This document shows positions 1-10,200 of a stretch of 64,000 bases of DNA, in pieces (position 1 is the stretch's first letter; every line of letters begins with the position of its first letter). The stretch is from SIG607 sp045605385 (GTDB taxonomy: Bacteria; Bacillota; Clostridia; Oscillospirales; Acutalibacteraceae), in NCBI GenBank assembly GCA_045605385.1, contig JAZUPW010000013.1, positions 1 through 64,000 of the forward strand, written 5' to 3'. Both the position numbers and the translations under genes were made by a program. The notes below the pieces were generated by a model that saw only the letters and a program-made list of their open reading frames with translations, had not been told where the DNA came from and did not search any database.

Positions 1-1
1 T

Positions 2-481
2 GAAAACTTAGTGCTTATAAGCGCAGAAAGTAATCACGCTGTAGAAAAATACGTAACCAACGTTGAGTTCTACGTTAACGGAAAACTTCACCAAGGCGAA
101 ATATTTAAAAACGGTGATACTTACCATACTTACGCAAAAGCACTTGACGGTGAAAACAATGTTTATGCGGTGTTTACGTATACCGATAACACAACCGTAA
201 CAACCGAAACAGTAACCTTTGAAAAGGTTGGAGAAGAATATAAGAAGGGCGATATTAACGGGGATAATAACATTAACGCCGCCGATTTAGCGCTTCTTAA
301 AAAGATAGTAGCAGGACTTACGGCTATTGATGATGAAGAAGTTAAAAACATACAGGTAGACGACAATTTGGGAACACCGAATGCAGCCGACCTTGCCGTA
401 CTTAAAAAGATGGTAGCGGGAATTACGGATATTGATTACGAAAATCCCGACGTATGGACCCCACCCGTAGGTGGACAGTAA
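2..481 (+). CDS. C-terminal part of a secreted dockerin protein (cut by window start)
   Basis: The reading frame is open to the left edge, so this is the tail of a larger gene; the GTG at 11 is not a credible start. The visible part begins with a beta-rich, Ig-like stretch (residues 1 to about 80) and ends in a type I dockerin. The first dockerin loop is GDINGDNNINAADL and the second is VDDNLGTPNAADL. A short Pro/Trp-rich tail, TPPVGGQ, follows. Dockerins bind cohesin modules on scaffoldins or the cell surface, so the protein is probably exported into such a complex. The catalytic part, if any, lies outside the window. The second calcium loop is degenerate, as in the two metallophosphatases downstream. 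Confidence 0.85.
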   Translation, partial: ENLVLISAESNHAVEKYVTNVEFYVNGKLHQGEIFKNGDTYHTYAKALDGENNVYAVFTYTDNTTVTTETVTFEKVGEEYKKGDINGDNNINAADLALLKKIVAGLTAIDDEEVKNIQVDDNLGTPNAADLAVLKKMVAGITDIDYENPDVWTPPVGGQ

Positions 482-490
482 ATGCAAAAA

Positions 491-520
491 CAACCGAATG
501 AAAATTCGGTTGTTTTTTTT
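491..520 (+). terminator. Intrinsic terminator after the first dockerin gene
   Basis: A 9-bp stem (CAACCGAAT / ATTCGGTTG) with a short loop is followed by a run of eight T residues. Confidence 0.9.
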
Positions 521-527
521 AGAAAAC

Positions 528-558
528 ACTTGACAAAATCCTTGTGTCAAGTTATGAT
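528..558 (+). promoter_or_regulatory. Consensus promoter overlapped by a palindrome
   Basis: TTGACA (530-535), a 17-nt spacer and TATGAT (553-558) form a near-perfect vegetative promoter for the gene starting at 587. Inverted arms ACTTGACA (528-535) and TGTCAAGT (545-552), 9 nt apart, cover the -35 box and the spacer. That is where a dimeric repressor would bind, but no regulator is assigned. Confidence 0.75.
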
Positions 559-586
559 ATAAATAGCAAAAAAAGGAGTGATCTTT

Positions 587-3500
587 ATGTTGAGAAAATT
601 AATTTCTTTGTTGGTTTGTTTTGCAATTGTTTTTGCGGTATTACCCTTTACCGTTATTGCTGAAGAAAGTGACGCAACTGTTCCTGTATACGGAAACGTT
701 GACGGTAATTATTATGCTGTAAATGACGTGCTTTACGAAACCGATTTTGAAGATGAAACGATAAACGAACTGCCCAAAGGTTGGTCGGGCGGCGAAATTG
801 CGCCTTTTGCATGGTATATGAACGGCGGCAGTGTATCTTCTTACGTTACAGACATTGGCGGAGAATATGGCAAAGTATTAAGTGTTGGTTCTACAAATGC
901 AGACTTGTTTATATCTGGCCCCGAAGTAAATACAAGAAACTATATTTTTGAATCCACCGTTATGATTACAGGACGATATTCTGCAGCTTTGGGTCCTGCT
1001 AACTCAATGCAAGGCGGTGCTATGAATGCCGACGGTGCAGTTGCGGTTGCAATACGTACCAAAACTTCTTCTTCACCCCACCGTTATTTCAGTAAAGCTA
1101 TAAACGGTTCTACAGGCATAAGCGAAAGCAATTTCACAATGCCGTTTGATAAACCCGTAAACGGTGAAGTTGTAAAGTTTAAAATTGTTTCTTTAAACGG
1201 TACTAATTATTTTTATTATAACAATACTTTTGTTGTAAGTTTCCCACAGCCTGCAGGAGATGAAACTACCGACTGCGTAGGTTTTTACGGAAGTAACGAA
1301 TGGTTTAATATTATAGATTTTAAGGTAACAGGTATTACTCCAATGGAATATAAAGAACAGCTAATTGAAGTTGACGGAAAAAAAGTTTTAATTGGTGAAG
1401 ATTTAATTAATACCGAGTTTGAAGAATTTGAAGTAGGTACTCTTCCCGAAGGTTTTGAAGTCGGCACTCCCGATCACTTCTGGAAAATGTCCGGCTCACC
1501 CGAACCTAATGCAGTTATAGGCGAGGCGGAAGGCTACGGTAAGGTGCTCGAAACAGGCGGATATAACCGTGATGCCGTTGTTCATTTTGGCGATATTGAC
1601 GCTAAAAACTATATTTTTGAATTAACGGGTTATAAAAGAGGCGGCGAAAGCGCTTCTTGCGGTATTGTAAACCTTATGCCCGGCGGTATAAATAATTCTG
1701 AAACCGCAATGATTCACGTTATCTACACTAATACAAATACAAATATTCCCTTTATAAGTAGTAAGAATACTGCAAATTATATGTCCAAAAATAAGGCTTC
1801 ATTAACCGATTTTGAATATACGAAGCCAATTAAAGGTGAAGTATTTAAACTTAAACTTATAAGCCTTAACGGAACAACTTATTTTTATTATAACGATGTT
1901 TTGGCTGCAAGTTATAAACAACCTGAATGGAATTTAGAAAAAGACGGCCTTGGTTATTTCTTCTGTAATGAGTATGTTACCATTACAAAGGCAGTTGCTA
2001 CCGAAATTTATGAACTTGATTATTCGGTAGATACTTCAACTCTTTTATTAGGCGATAACAATGAAGTAAGTATGAGTGTTAACCTTAAGGTTAATAAGGA
2101 TAACTATATTTACGAAAACAACTATGCTGACGGCTATTTCTACAGCGATGATGCGCCTGTTAAGTTTGGTGCGGTTATCGGCGAAAACACAGGGGATGAA
2201 TTAACCGTAGAAACAAGTGGTGTTACAAACGTAATATTTAAAGAGTTTACCGAAGATGAAAACAATATTAACTTTAATTACGTTATAAAAAACATTCCCG
2301 ATAAAATGAAGGATAAATATTATACTATCCGTCCTTACGCAATGGTAGGCTTTGATTATTACTATTGCGATGAACAGTCTTACTGTCCTGCATTTGCGGC
2401 AAATAATATTTATCTTAATACATCCGACAAAGCGGTAAAAAATGCCATTGAAAATGCTTTTGCCGATTCTAAAGTTTTCACAGGCAACAGTTCTAGGGAA
2501 ATCACATTTACCGTATTTGCCGATTTCCATTATAAAGAAGGAATGTATATTTCTTCTATTGCCGATATGAACGCTATTTTTGACCGCGCTCACGAAAGCG
2601 GTTCTGCCTTTGTTTTAAGTGCGGGTGATATGACTAATGATATGAGAGGTTCACCCGAACTTGTAAAGGCATTTAAGGAAAACAAATATAATCTTCCTGC
2701 TTATAACGTTTACGGTAACCATGAACTTGAAAGTAACGGCAACACTATGGCAATAGTAACACCTACGCTTACAAACGATGCAAATGCCGTTTGGGGAACA
2801 GCCGACGGTAAAATAGCATCTGACGGCAGTATTGGTTATTACTATGCTGATAACAATGGGTTTAGAATTATTTGTTTAGATAACAATTATTCTTATAATC
2901 CAACTTCTAATATTTGGGAACACAATAAGCCTGCAAGTTGGTCTTCGCCAACAGGAAACCTTTATTACGGTTCTTTAGGTCCCGAACAACTTAAATGGCT
3001 TGAAAAAGTTCTTATTGATGCCGCTAACAATAATATCCCATGTATAGTAATGTCCCACCACGATTTCTCTGAAGCGAACGGACACGCCTCCAGTGCCGAC
3101 ATTGAAGCGGTTCGCAGTCTTTACAAAAAGGCTAATGCTATTACACCCGGTACTGTGCTTATGTCAATTAACGGTCATATTCACACCAATACTCTAACAA
3201 TGGAAGACGGCGTATTTTATTTCGACGTTAATACAACACGTAACTTATGGTGGCAGGCAAGTGCCATGAACAACTATAACGATACTCAAATGATAATGCG
3301 CGAGTATTACGATGATGAGGGCAATCTTATTGAAATGAAAGAAGCACCCATTACCGAACTTGTGGGTTATAAACAGTCGGCATTCTCTGAAAGCCCCTTA
3401 AGTGCTGTTGTTACTCTAAATGAAAATGGTATTATTAATATTGAAGGCAGTGAAAGCGATTGGCTGTTTGACTTCGTTCCTACAGGCACTTATGCAAGAA

Positions 3501-3904
3501 CTATGCCGTATATTTCTTCGGGTACATACTACGACCCGCAACTTTGCCATATATTCAGTGTAGAGTACGAAAGAAATGAAACTCACCACTGGATGCCTTG
3601 TATAAATGATGCATGTAACGGTGTAGAACATTATGAATGCAAGAATTACGGTGAGCATATAGATAATGATGCCGACGGAGATTGCGATATTTGTCAGCCA
3701 AAGGCACCTGTATACCAAAAAGGCGATATTAATGGCGATAATAATATTAACGCCGCCGATTTAGCGCTTCTTAAAAAGGTTGTGGCAGGTCTTACGCCTG
3801 TTGATGATGAAGAAGTGAAGAATCCAAACGTAGATGAAAACAACGGTATACCAAACGCCGCTGACCTTGCTGCACTTAAAAAGAAAGTTGCAGGACTTGA
3901 ATAA
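587..3904 (+). CDS. Secreted calcineurin-like metallophosphatase with dockerin
   Basis: This 1105-aa protein has an N-terminal signal peptide (about residues 1-26). Two LamG-like beta-sandwich repeats follow, each containing LNGTxYFYYN (about 40-250 and 255-470), then an Ig-like spacer. The calcineurin-like phosphoesterase domain spans about 640-870, with metal-ligand motifs ADFHY, GDMTND, GNHE, SHHD and GHIHTN. Near the end is a Cys/His segment (DADGDCDIC), then a type I dockerin. It is probably an exported phosphomono- or diesterase docked to a cohesin scaffold; the substrate is unknown. The start at 587 is preferred because AAAGGAG lies 8 nt upstream, while the GTG at 578 overlaps that site. 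A strong promoter precedes it and an intrinsic terminator follows. Confidence 0.88.
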   Translation: MLRKLISLLVCFAIVFAVLPFTVIAEESDATVPVYGNVDGNYYAVNDVLYETDFEDETINELPKGWSGGEIAPFAWYMNGGSVSSYVTDIGGEYGKVLSVGSTNADLFISGPEVNTRNYIFESTVMITGRYSAALGPANSMQGGAMNADGAVAVAIRTKTSSSPHRYFSKAINGSTGISESNFTMPFDKPVNGEVVKFKIVSLNGTNYFYYNNTFVVSFPQPAGDETTDCVGFYGSNEWFNIIDFKVTGITPMEYKEQLIEVDGKKVLIGEDLINTEFEEFEVGTLPEGFEVGTPDHFWKMSGSPEPNAVIGEAEGYGKVLETGGYNRDAVVHFGDIDAKNYIFELTGYKRGGESASCGIVNLMPGGINNSETAMIHVIYTNTNTNIPFISSKNTANYMSKNKASLTDFEYTKPIKGEVFKLKLISLNGTTYFYYNDVLAASYKQPEWNLEKDGLGYFFCNEYVTITKAVATEIYELDYSVDTSTLLLGDNNEVSMSVNLKVNKDNYIYENNYADGYFYSDDAPVKFGAVIGENTGDELTVETSGVTNVIFKEFTEDENNINFNYVIKNIPDKMKDKYYTIRPYAMVGFDYYYCDEQSYCPAFAANNIYLNTSDKAVKNAIENAFADSKVFTGNSSREITFTVFADFHYKEGMYISSIADMNAIFDRAHESGSAFVLSAGDMTNDMRGSPELVKAFKENKYNLPAYNVYGNHELESNGNTMAIVTPTLTNDANAVWGTADGKIASDGSIGYYYADNNGFRIICLDNNYSYNPTSNIWEHNKPASWSSPTGNLYYGSLGPEQLKWLEKVLIDAANNNIPCIVMSHHDFSEANGHASSADIEAVRSLYKKANAITPGTVLMSINGHIHTNTLTMEDGVFYFDVNTTRNLWWQASAMNNYNDTQMIMREYYDDEGNLIEMKEAPITELVGYKQSAFSESPLSAVVTLNENGIINIEGSESDWLFDFVPTGTYARTMPYISSGTYYDPQLCHIFSVEYERNETHHWMPCINDACNGVEHYECKNYGEHIDNDADGDCDICQPKAPVYQKGDINGDNNINAADLALLKKVVAGLTPVDDEEVKNPNVDENNGIPNAADLAALKKKVAGLE

Positions 3905-3911
3905 TAAACTA

Positions 3912-3945
3912 AACAAGGTTTCGCATTGCGAAACCTTGTTTTTTT
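3912..3945 (+). terminator. Intrinsic terminator, GGTTTCGC-type
   Basis: A 13-bp perfect stem (AACAAGGTTTCGC / GCGAAACCTTGTT) with a 3-nt loop is followed by T residues. The same hairpin recurs at 6264-6292. Confidence 0.93.
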
Positions 3946-3950
3946 ATTTG

Positions 3951-3979
3951 TTGCAAAAGGTGAATAACAGTAGTATAAT
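3951..3979 (+). promoter_or_regulatory. Promoter of the BspA-type gene
   Basis: TTGCAA (3951-3956), a 17-nt spacer and TATAAT (3974-3979) lie upstream of the ATG at 4016. Spacing and -10 match the vegetative consensus. Confidence 0.75.
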
Positions 3980-4015
3980 AATAATGAATTTTTAATTGAA
4001 CAGTGAGGTTATACT

Positions 4016-6256
4016 ATGAAAAAAGTTTTAGCATTAATTTTAACTTTTACCCTAATAATTTGTGCGTTCGGTATTACTGCAACCGCTGAAACCGCTACAA
4101 GCGGAACAACGGGAGATTGCGAATGGTTTTTAAGCGGCACCGTTCTTACCATAAGCGGTGTGGGCGATATGGAAGATTACGATTACAGCAGTAATCCTGC
4201 TCCTTGGGGAACAAATATTACAAGGGTAAATATTAAAGACGGCGTAACAAGTATTGGTGATTATTCTTTTATTTTTTGCAAGAGCCTTTTTTCTTTCTCG
4301 ATTGCTTCAACTGTAAAACATATTGGTAAATATTCTTTTTATGGTTGTGAACTTCTTAAAAGAATTGCAATTCCCTACGGTGTTACAATTATAGATAATT
4401 TTGCCTTTAAGGGTTGTTCTTCTGTCACAACGTTAAGTTTATCAGATACCGTTGAAACTATTGGTTGTTCAGCGTTTGCGGAATGTACTTCACTGCCATA
4501 CGTTGTGCTGGGAAACAGTATAACTTTTTTAGACGTTGAATGTTTTGCTATGTGTACCTCGCTTACCAGAGTTGTTATTCCCGAAAGTGTTAAGTGTATA
4601 GAACCTGGCGTATTTAGTGATTGTACCGCTCTTTCCGAAATAATTATTGGTGATAACATTGAGAATTTAGGTGCTGATTTCATTGGCGGAACCGCCTATT
4701 TTAACGATGAAAATAATTGGGTTGATAATGAACTTTATTTAGGAAATCATCTTATAGTAGCAGATAGCAATGCTTCGGGTACTTATTACATAAAAGAAGG
4801 TACTAAAAACATTGCCGAGGCGGCTTTTTTAGATAACCGTGCAATTACCGAAATAATTATTCCCGATGGCGTAGTTGGTATAAGCACTGCTGCTTTTTGC
4901 GGTTGTTCGTCCATTGAAAGCATAGTTATTCCAAACAGCGTAACAAGTATTGGTTGGAATGCGTTTCAGGAATGTTATTCTCTTAAAACCGTTAAATTTC
5001 CTGAAGGTTTAACTGCTTTGAATGGTGCGGCGTTTGGCTATTGTGAGTCACTTGATAACGTTATGATACCAAACGGTGTAACCTCTATAGGCTATATGGC
5101 TTTTTCGGGTTGCGCATCACTTAAATCCATTTATATTCCGGCAACCGTAACAAGGGTAGAAAATTTAGCTTTTGCAGACAGCAATGCAATTACCGATGTT
5201 TATTACGGCGGAAGTGAAGCTGACAGAGAGAAAATCACTTACGGCAATTATAACGAATCACTGTTAAATGCAACCTGGCATTATAACGAAAGCACGTTAC
5301 CCGAAACTCCTGAAGAACCTGAAATCCCAGTAGAACCCGAAATTCCCGAAGAAGACGTTATTTTTGGCACAACGGGGGATTGCGAATGGACTCTTAAAGG
5401 TACGGTGTTAACAATAAGCGGTAACGGTGTAATTGGAAATTATTCTGTTTCTGAGCAACTTCCGTGGGGCACTTCAATTACCGACGTTATAATAGAAGAA
5501 GGCGTAACAAAAATAGGCGCATGTTCTTTTTATAACTGTACTGAATTGCAAAACGTAACTATTGCCGATACTGTATATATTATAGGTCCGTCGGCGTTCA
5601 ACAGTTGTACTTCGCTGAATAACATTGTTCTGCCTGAATGTCTTACAAATATTCAGTATTACGCTTTCAGCAACTGTTCTTCGCTTAAAACAATTAATAT
5701 TCCTTCAAATATAACTGCCTTGGAAGATGGAACGTTTAAGGGATGTGCTTCCCTTGAAAAAATTATTCTGCCAGAACAGGTAAACAGGCTTGGATTATAC
5801 GTATTCTCTGGTTGTTCTTCTCTTGAAAACGTTGTTTTGCCTGAAGGTATTACGTCTATACCAATGGAAACCTTTGAAAATTGCACTTCTCTTAAAAGTA
5901 TAACTGTTCCCGTTAGTGTAACCTCTATAGAATCTTCCGCATTTTTAAATTGCAAACAGTTAACCGACGTTTATTACGGCGGAAGTGAAGAGGATAAAGA
6001 AAATATTAACGTTGGAAGTAATAATTATCAGTTAGATAAAGCGGTATGGCATTATGCTAAAGAAAATACTGTAAGTGGTGACGTAAACGGTGACAGCAGC
6101 GTAGACGTATTGGATTTGGCTATTTTAAAATTAGTATTGGTAGGAACATTAAGCACAGATGATTCACGCGCTGTAAATTCTGATATTAATATTGACGGTA
6201 ATATCAGCGTTTTAGATTTAGCACTTATTAAAAATATATTAGCAGGACTTGAATAA
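4016..6256 (+). CDS. BspA-type leucine-rich-repeat protein with dockerin
   Basis: This 746-aa secreted protein has a signal peptide (about 1-24). It contains two modules, each opening with GTTGDCEWxLxGTVLTISG and continuing with BspA/LRR_5 repeats of the form F.GC.SL..I.IP..VTSI...AF. A Pro/Glu linker (PEEPEIPVEPEIPEED, near residue 430) separates the modules. The C terminus is a type I dockerin (GDVNGDSSVDVLDLAILK, then SDINIDGNISVLDLALIK) in which both calcium loops look intact. The BspA family is usually linked to adhesion or protein binding at the cell surface, so a binding role in a dockerin-cohesin complex is inferred; no catalytic motif is visible. A GTGAGG ribosome site precedes the start. 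The last codons and terminator are identical to those of the preceding gene. Confidence 0.88.
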   Translation: MKKVLALILTFTLIICAFGITATAETATSGTTGDCEWFLSGTVLTISGVGDMEDYDYSSNPAPWGTNITRVNIKDGVTSIGDYSFIFCKSLFSFSIASTVKHIGKYSFYGCELLKRIAIPYGVTIIDNFAFKGCSSVTTLSLSDTVETIGCSAFAECTSLPYVVLGNSITFLDVECFAMCTSLTRVVIPESVKCIEPGVFSDCTALSEIIIGDNIENLGADFIGGTAYFNDENNWVDNELYLGNHLIVADSNASGTYYIKEGTKNIAEAAFLDNRAITEIIIPDGVVGISTAAFCGCSSIESIVIPNSVTSIGWNAFQECYSLKTVKFPEGLTALNGAAFGYCESLDNVMIPNGVTSIGYMAFSGCASLKSIYIPATVTRVENLAFADSNAITDVYYGGSEADREKITYGNYNESLLNATWHYNESTLPETPEEPEIPVEPEIPEEDVIFGTTGDCEWTLKGTVLTISGNGVIGNYSVSEQLPWGTSITDVIIEEGVTKIGACSFYNCTELQNVTIADTVYIIGPSAFNSCTSLNNIVLPECLTNIQYYAFSNCSSLKTINIPSNITALEDGTFKGCASLEKIILPEQVNRLGLYVFSGCSSLENVVLPEGITSIPMETFENCTSLKSITVPVSVTSIESSAFLNCKQLTDVYYGGSEEDKENINVGSNNYQLDKAVWHYAKENTVSGDVNGDSSVDVLDLAILKLVLVGTLSTDDSRAVNSDINIDGNISVLDLALIKNILAGLE

Positions 6257-6263
6257 TAAACTA

Positions 6264-6297
6264 AACAAGGTTTCGCATTGCGAAACCTTGTTTTTTA
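6264..6297. terminator. Bidirectional terminator between the BspA gene and the LysR gene
   Basis: The same 13-bp hairpin as at 3912 (AACAAGGTTTCGC, loop ATT) is followed by T on the plus strand. It sits between convergent genes, and the LysR stop codon (TAA on the minus strand, 6295-6297) overlaps its T tract. Confidence 0.88.
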
Positions 6298-7155
6298 AGT
6301 TATTGATCTGTTTTTATAAAGGAAATTGCAAAACTTTTTAATTGCAGCGTTGCTTTTTTCTTCTTTATAATAAACAAATACGTTTTCGTAATAATTATTA
6401 AAATTCTTAACGTTAAGCGGTATCATATCGCTTGAATATTTATCTTCAATTGCTTTTAAACTTCCTACGGTAAGACCTAATCCCGATTTAACAAAACTTT
6501 CAAGTAAAAGACTTTCATTTGTTTCAATTAATACGTTTGGTTTAACACCGCAATTAGCACAGGCTTTTTCGTATTGTATACGGCCAAGTTCGTCATCACT
6601 ATGAAGAATAAACGGCATAGAAGCAATATCTTCAAAATTAAGTTCGGCATTTATAAGAGGACTTCCTTTATGCGCTTTTATGCAAGAGGTTTCTGTGCTT
6701 AATAAAAAGTTATCCCACGAAGATATTTCGGAAATCGAAGGACTTACAACAATGTCGTAATCGTTGAAAGATTTTTTAGAATAATCCTTTTCAATAGAAA
6801 AAACGACGTTTGAATTGTTTCTTAAAAAGATTTCAACCATTTCTGCAACCCATTTTGGCCGTGTTCTTACAAGAATGTTAATTTTTTCTTGCGTTTCGCT
6901 ATGTCCGCTTATTTCACTTATTCCGCTTCTTAAAATAGGAAGAACAGTATTAAGTTTATTGGCAAAAGTTCTGCCTTCGCTTGTAAGCGAAATTCTGTTA
7001 GAAGTTCGGTTAAACAAAGTAACTCCCACTTCATCTTCTAAGCGCTTGATAAGCGCTGAAACGGCTGAAGAAGGAAGCATAAATTTTTCGGCTGCTTTTG
7101 AAAGGTTTTCTGTTTTTGCTGCTTCGCAAAAAATCTCTAACTGTCTTATGTTCAT
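6295..7155 (-). CDS. LysR-family transcriptional regulator
   Basis: This 286-aa protein has a typical LysR architecture: an N-terminal winged helix-turn-helix (MNIRQLEIFCEAAKTENLSK, with FNRTSNRISLT in the wing) and a LysR substrate-binding domain (about 90-280). It diverges from the dockerin phosphatase gene at 7280, with about 120 bp between the starts, the usual arrangement for a LysR protein controlling its neighbour. The effector is unknown. The start is supported by GGTGAT just upstream. Much of its antisense strand is an open frame running into the next gene, which is not a real extension. Confidence 0.88.
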   Translation of the reverse strand: MNIRQLEIFCEAAKTENLSKAAEKFMLPSSAVSALIKRLEDEVGVTLFNRTSNRISLTSEGRTFANKLNTVLPILRSGISEISGHSETQEKINILVRTRPKWVAEMVEIFLRNNSNVVFSIEKDYSKKSFNDYDIVVSPSISEISSWDNFLLSTETSCIKAHKGSPLINAELNFEDIASMPFILHSDDELGRIQYEKACANCGVKPNVLIETNESLLLESFVKSGLGLTVGSLKAIEDKYSSDMIPLNVKNFNNYYENVFVYYKEEKSNAAIKKFCNFLYKNRSIT

Positions 7156-7223
7156 AACATCACCAAAATTATTTTACCATATTACAAATGATATAGCAAC
7201 CCTTAAAATTTATGTTATGTTAA

Positions 7224-7246
7224 AATATTTTTGTTATGGTATAATT
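7224..7246 (+). promoter_or_regulatory. Extended -10 promoter in the LysR/phosphatase divergent region
   Basis: TGGTATAAT is an extended -10 element with TATAAT at 7241-7246. No good -35 is present at 17 nt, which would suit activator dependence. GTTATG/GTTATGG repeats occur just upstream (around 7214-7239). Confidence 0.5.
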
Positions 7247-7279
7247 AATTCAGTAAAATGCAAAAAAGGAGAGTTTTTT

Positions 7280-10200
7280 ATGAAAATGCATAAAATAATC
7301 AGCATTATTTGCTCGTTAGCGCTTATTTTAAGTGCTATTGGTGTTATGCCCGCTTTTAATGCAGAAGCAATAACCGATGAAGGTCTTGTGGCTGACAGCG
7401 GATTTGAAGTAGTTGATGTAATTGCTGAATTAGACCCTACAAATTCACTTACCGAGGGTTGGGTTTTACACAGTAATTCTTCTATAACCGACTCGCCCGA
7501 AAATGACGGCACAAAGGTTGTGCGCCTTGATAATGAAAGAGGCGACCATTCTTATGCCGATGTTTCTACAATTGTTAACCAGAACAACTTTGCGGTTGTT
7601 GCGGTAATTGGTACAAATTCTAACTCTACTTATGCTGATGGACTTCCGGGTATAAGTATAAATGATTTACGTATTGACGGAAGCGATGCTTCTTCCAATA
7701 AATTCGGTTTTACACATAAGAATAGAGGTGACGACCGTTTTCCAAGGGCGGGTAAGTTCTACTACGCTTTAGATAGCGACTATTATCCGCAAAAGGACGT
7801 AACTTTTGAAGAAGACGGATATACTAAAATAACTCTTACCGTTTACCGCGTTGACGGTATGTACTATTACTATGCAAACGGTGAATTTATTGGTGAAATT
7901 AAGATTACAGGCGAACAAACAGGTAAAGTTTTTGTTAGTATTTTTGATTCTTTTTCCTTTGCTTACGTACATAGAGCAACGGTATACAGTTTTTCGGAAA
8001 TTGAAGATGTTGTACCGCCTGAAAATCCCGATGAACCCGATGATACCATAATTGGAAGTCTTATAGAAAACAGCGGTTATAACGTTGGTGAAAAAATAGA
8101 AGAACTTGATTTTTCTTCTGCTTCTGCAGGTGCCGTAACCGAAATGAACGGCTGGACTTTTGAAAATGCAAGTGTTGCGGCTTCCCCCGATAACAGCGCT
8201 ATGACACTTAAACTTGAAAACGAGTGGGGTAGTGCGACTGGAACAAAAACCATTGAAAGTGAAAATTTTGTTGTTGTTGCAACTTTTGGATCAGATTCAA
8301 ATAACATAAAAGCCGACGGCTTCCCAACCGTGTTTGTAGATGCTTTAGATGCCGATGGCAATACTGTTGTTCGTAACGGTTTCGGTTTTGGTCAGGCTAA
8401 CCGAGATGCAGTAGGTAAAACTCCTGCGCCCGGTAAGTATTATTACCTAAACAACGATAGCTATCCTCAGCCAAAAAGTCTTACCTTTGACGAAGACGGA
8501 TATACTCTTGTTAATCTTGTAATATACCGTTATAACGGCGTTTACAGTTTCTACGGTAACGGTGAACTAATTGCTTCTTTTGCTGTAGACACAGGTAATT
8601 CGGTTGCTTCTGAAATACAGTTTTACGAAGGCTATTCGTTAGCATATTTGCATTATGCCGCAGTTTATGAAATTGACAGCAGCATTTATGATCCCGATGA
8701 GCCCGTAGAAGGTTTGTTTGCCGATAGCGGATTTGTCGTTGGTGAAAAATTTGAATCTATTGATTTTGCAAAAATGAACCGTGGCGCTATAACCGAAAGC
8801 GGCAACTGGAAGTTCGAAAATTCTAAGGTTGTAAAAGCCGTCGAAGGCAACGATAACGCTTTACAAATTACAAACTATTACGGCGGTTCAAAGATGTATG
8901 CAGATATTGACCGTGAAAATTTTGTTGCTGTTGCGGTTTTAGGTACTAACGATAATGATAAAGAAGCCGACGGCGTACCAGCCTTAGCTGTTTTAGGTCT
9001 TAATGCCGATGGTGAGTATGAGAATGCATTAAGTCTTGGTTTTGCACAGAAAAACCGTGTTGGCGACAGTTTCCCGACTAACGGCACAACTATGATTACA
9101 GAGGGTTATTACCATTATCCTTCGAAGATTGGATTTGACGATGACGGATATTCTCTTGTTACACTTACTATTTACTCTTATAACGGTGCATTCCATTGTT
9201 ATTTGCAGGGCGAATATCTTGGCGCTTATGCTAACACAAAGGGTATAAAGACCGATGCTGTACGCCGCCTTGCTGTTACTATGGCTTGGGCTAACGTTTA
9301 CGTACATAGTATTGACGTTTACGATATTATGCCTATTGATTTCGAAGTTAATAGTGCTGCTTTGAAAACAGGCGAAAAGGTTGGACTTGACATTACTCTT
9401 ACAGCCGATAACACCGAAAAAGGCGATTTTGACCTTTCAAATATGGAATTCGGCGCAGTAGTTACACTTAAAGACGGTTCTACCCCCGAAGATACAACTG
9501 TAGAAACCGAAAATGCAAATATTGTTAAGTTTAGTGTAGAAAATACCGCTACGGAAAATAAACTAAGCGCCTTCGTAGAGGTTTCAAAAGAAAATGCCGA
9601 TAAATACGTAAATATAAGACCCTACGTTTTAGAAAACGGTATTTACCATTATTGCGACGCTAAAATTTACTCTGCAGCAGCACTTGCTACGGTTGCTTAT
9701 AATAACGGCGATGCGCAAACAAAAGCCGCTTTAGCAGAATATTTCAGCAATTCAAAACTGTTTAAAGGCGGTTCTACCAAAAAGATAACCTTTACTGCAT
9801 TTGCTGATTTCCACTATATGAAGAACCTTGAAACAAACATTATTTGCCGAAGCAACGTAAGTGATCTTGAAGCAATATTAAAACGCGGTGATGACAGCGG
9901 CTCTGCTTTTGTAATGCAACTTGGCGATTTAGTTAAGGACGCAAAGGTTTCTAAGGAGCTTTTCGATACTTATCTTAATTATGAAAAGGAAAACGGCGAA
10001 ATAATGCCGGTTTACGGTATTTACGGTAACCACGATCTCGAACAAGGCAACAAAATGAGTTACGTTAATACCACCCTTACGAACGATGAAAATACCGTTT
10101 GGGGTACTGATAGTGGCAAGATGGAAACTGACAGTCGTATAGCTTACTATTATTCTGATTACGATGGTTTCAGATTTATTTACCTTGACAACAACTATTC

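Noticed and set aside
6815..7279. 155-codon upstream extension of the dockerin phosphatase at 7280
   Set aside because: It lies antisense to the LysR gene, lacks a ribosome site, and a clear signal peptide with AAAGGAG begins at 7280.
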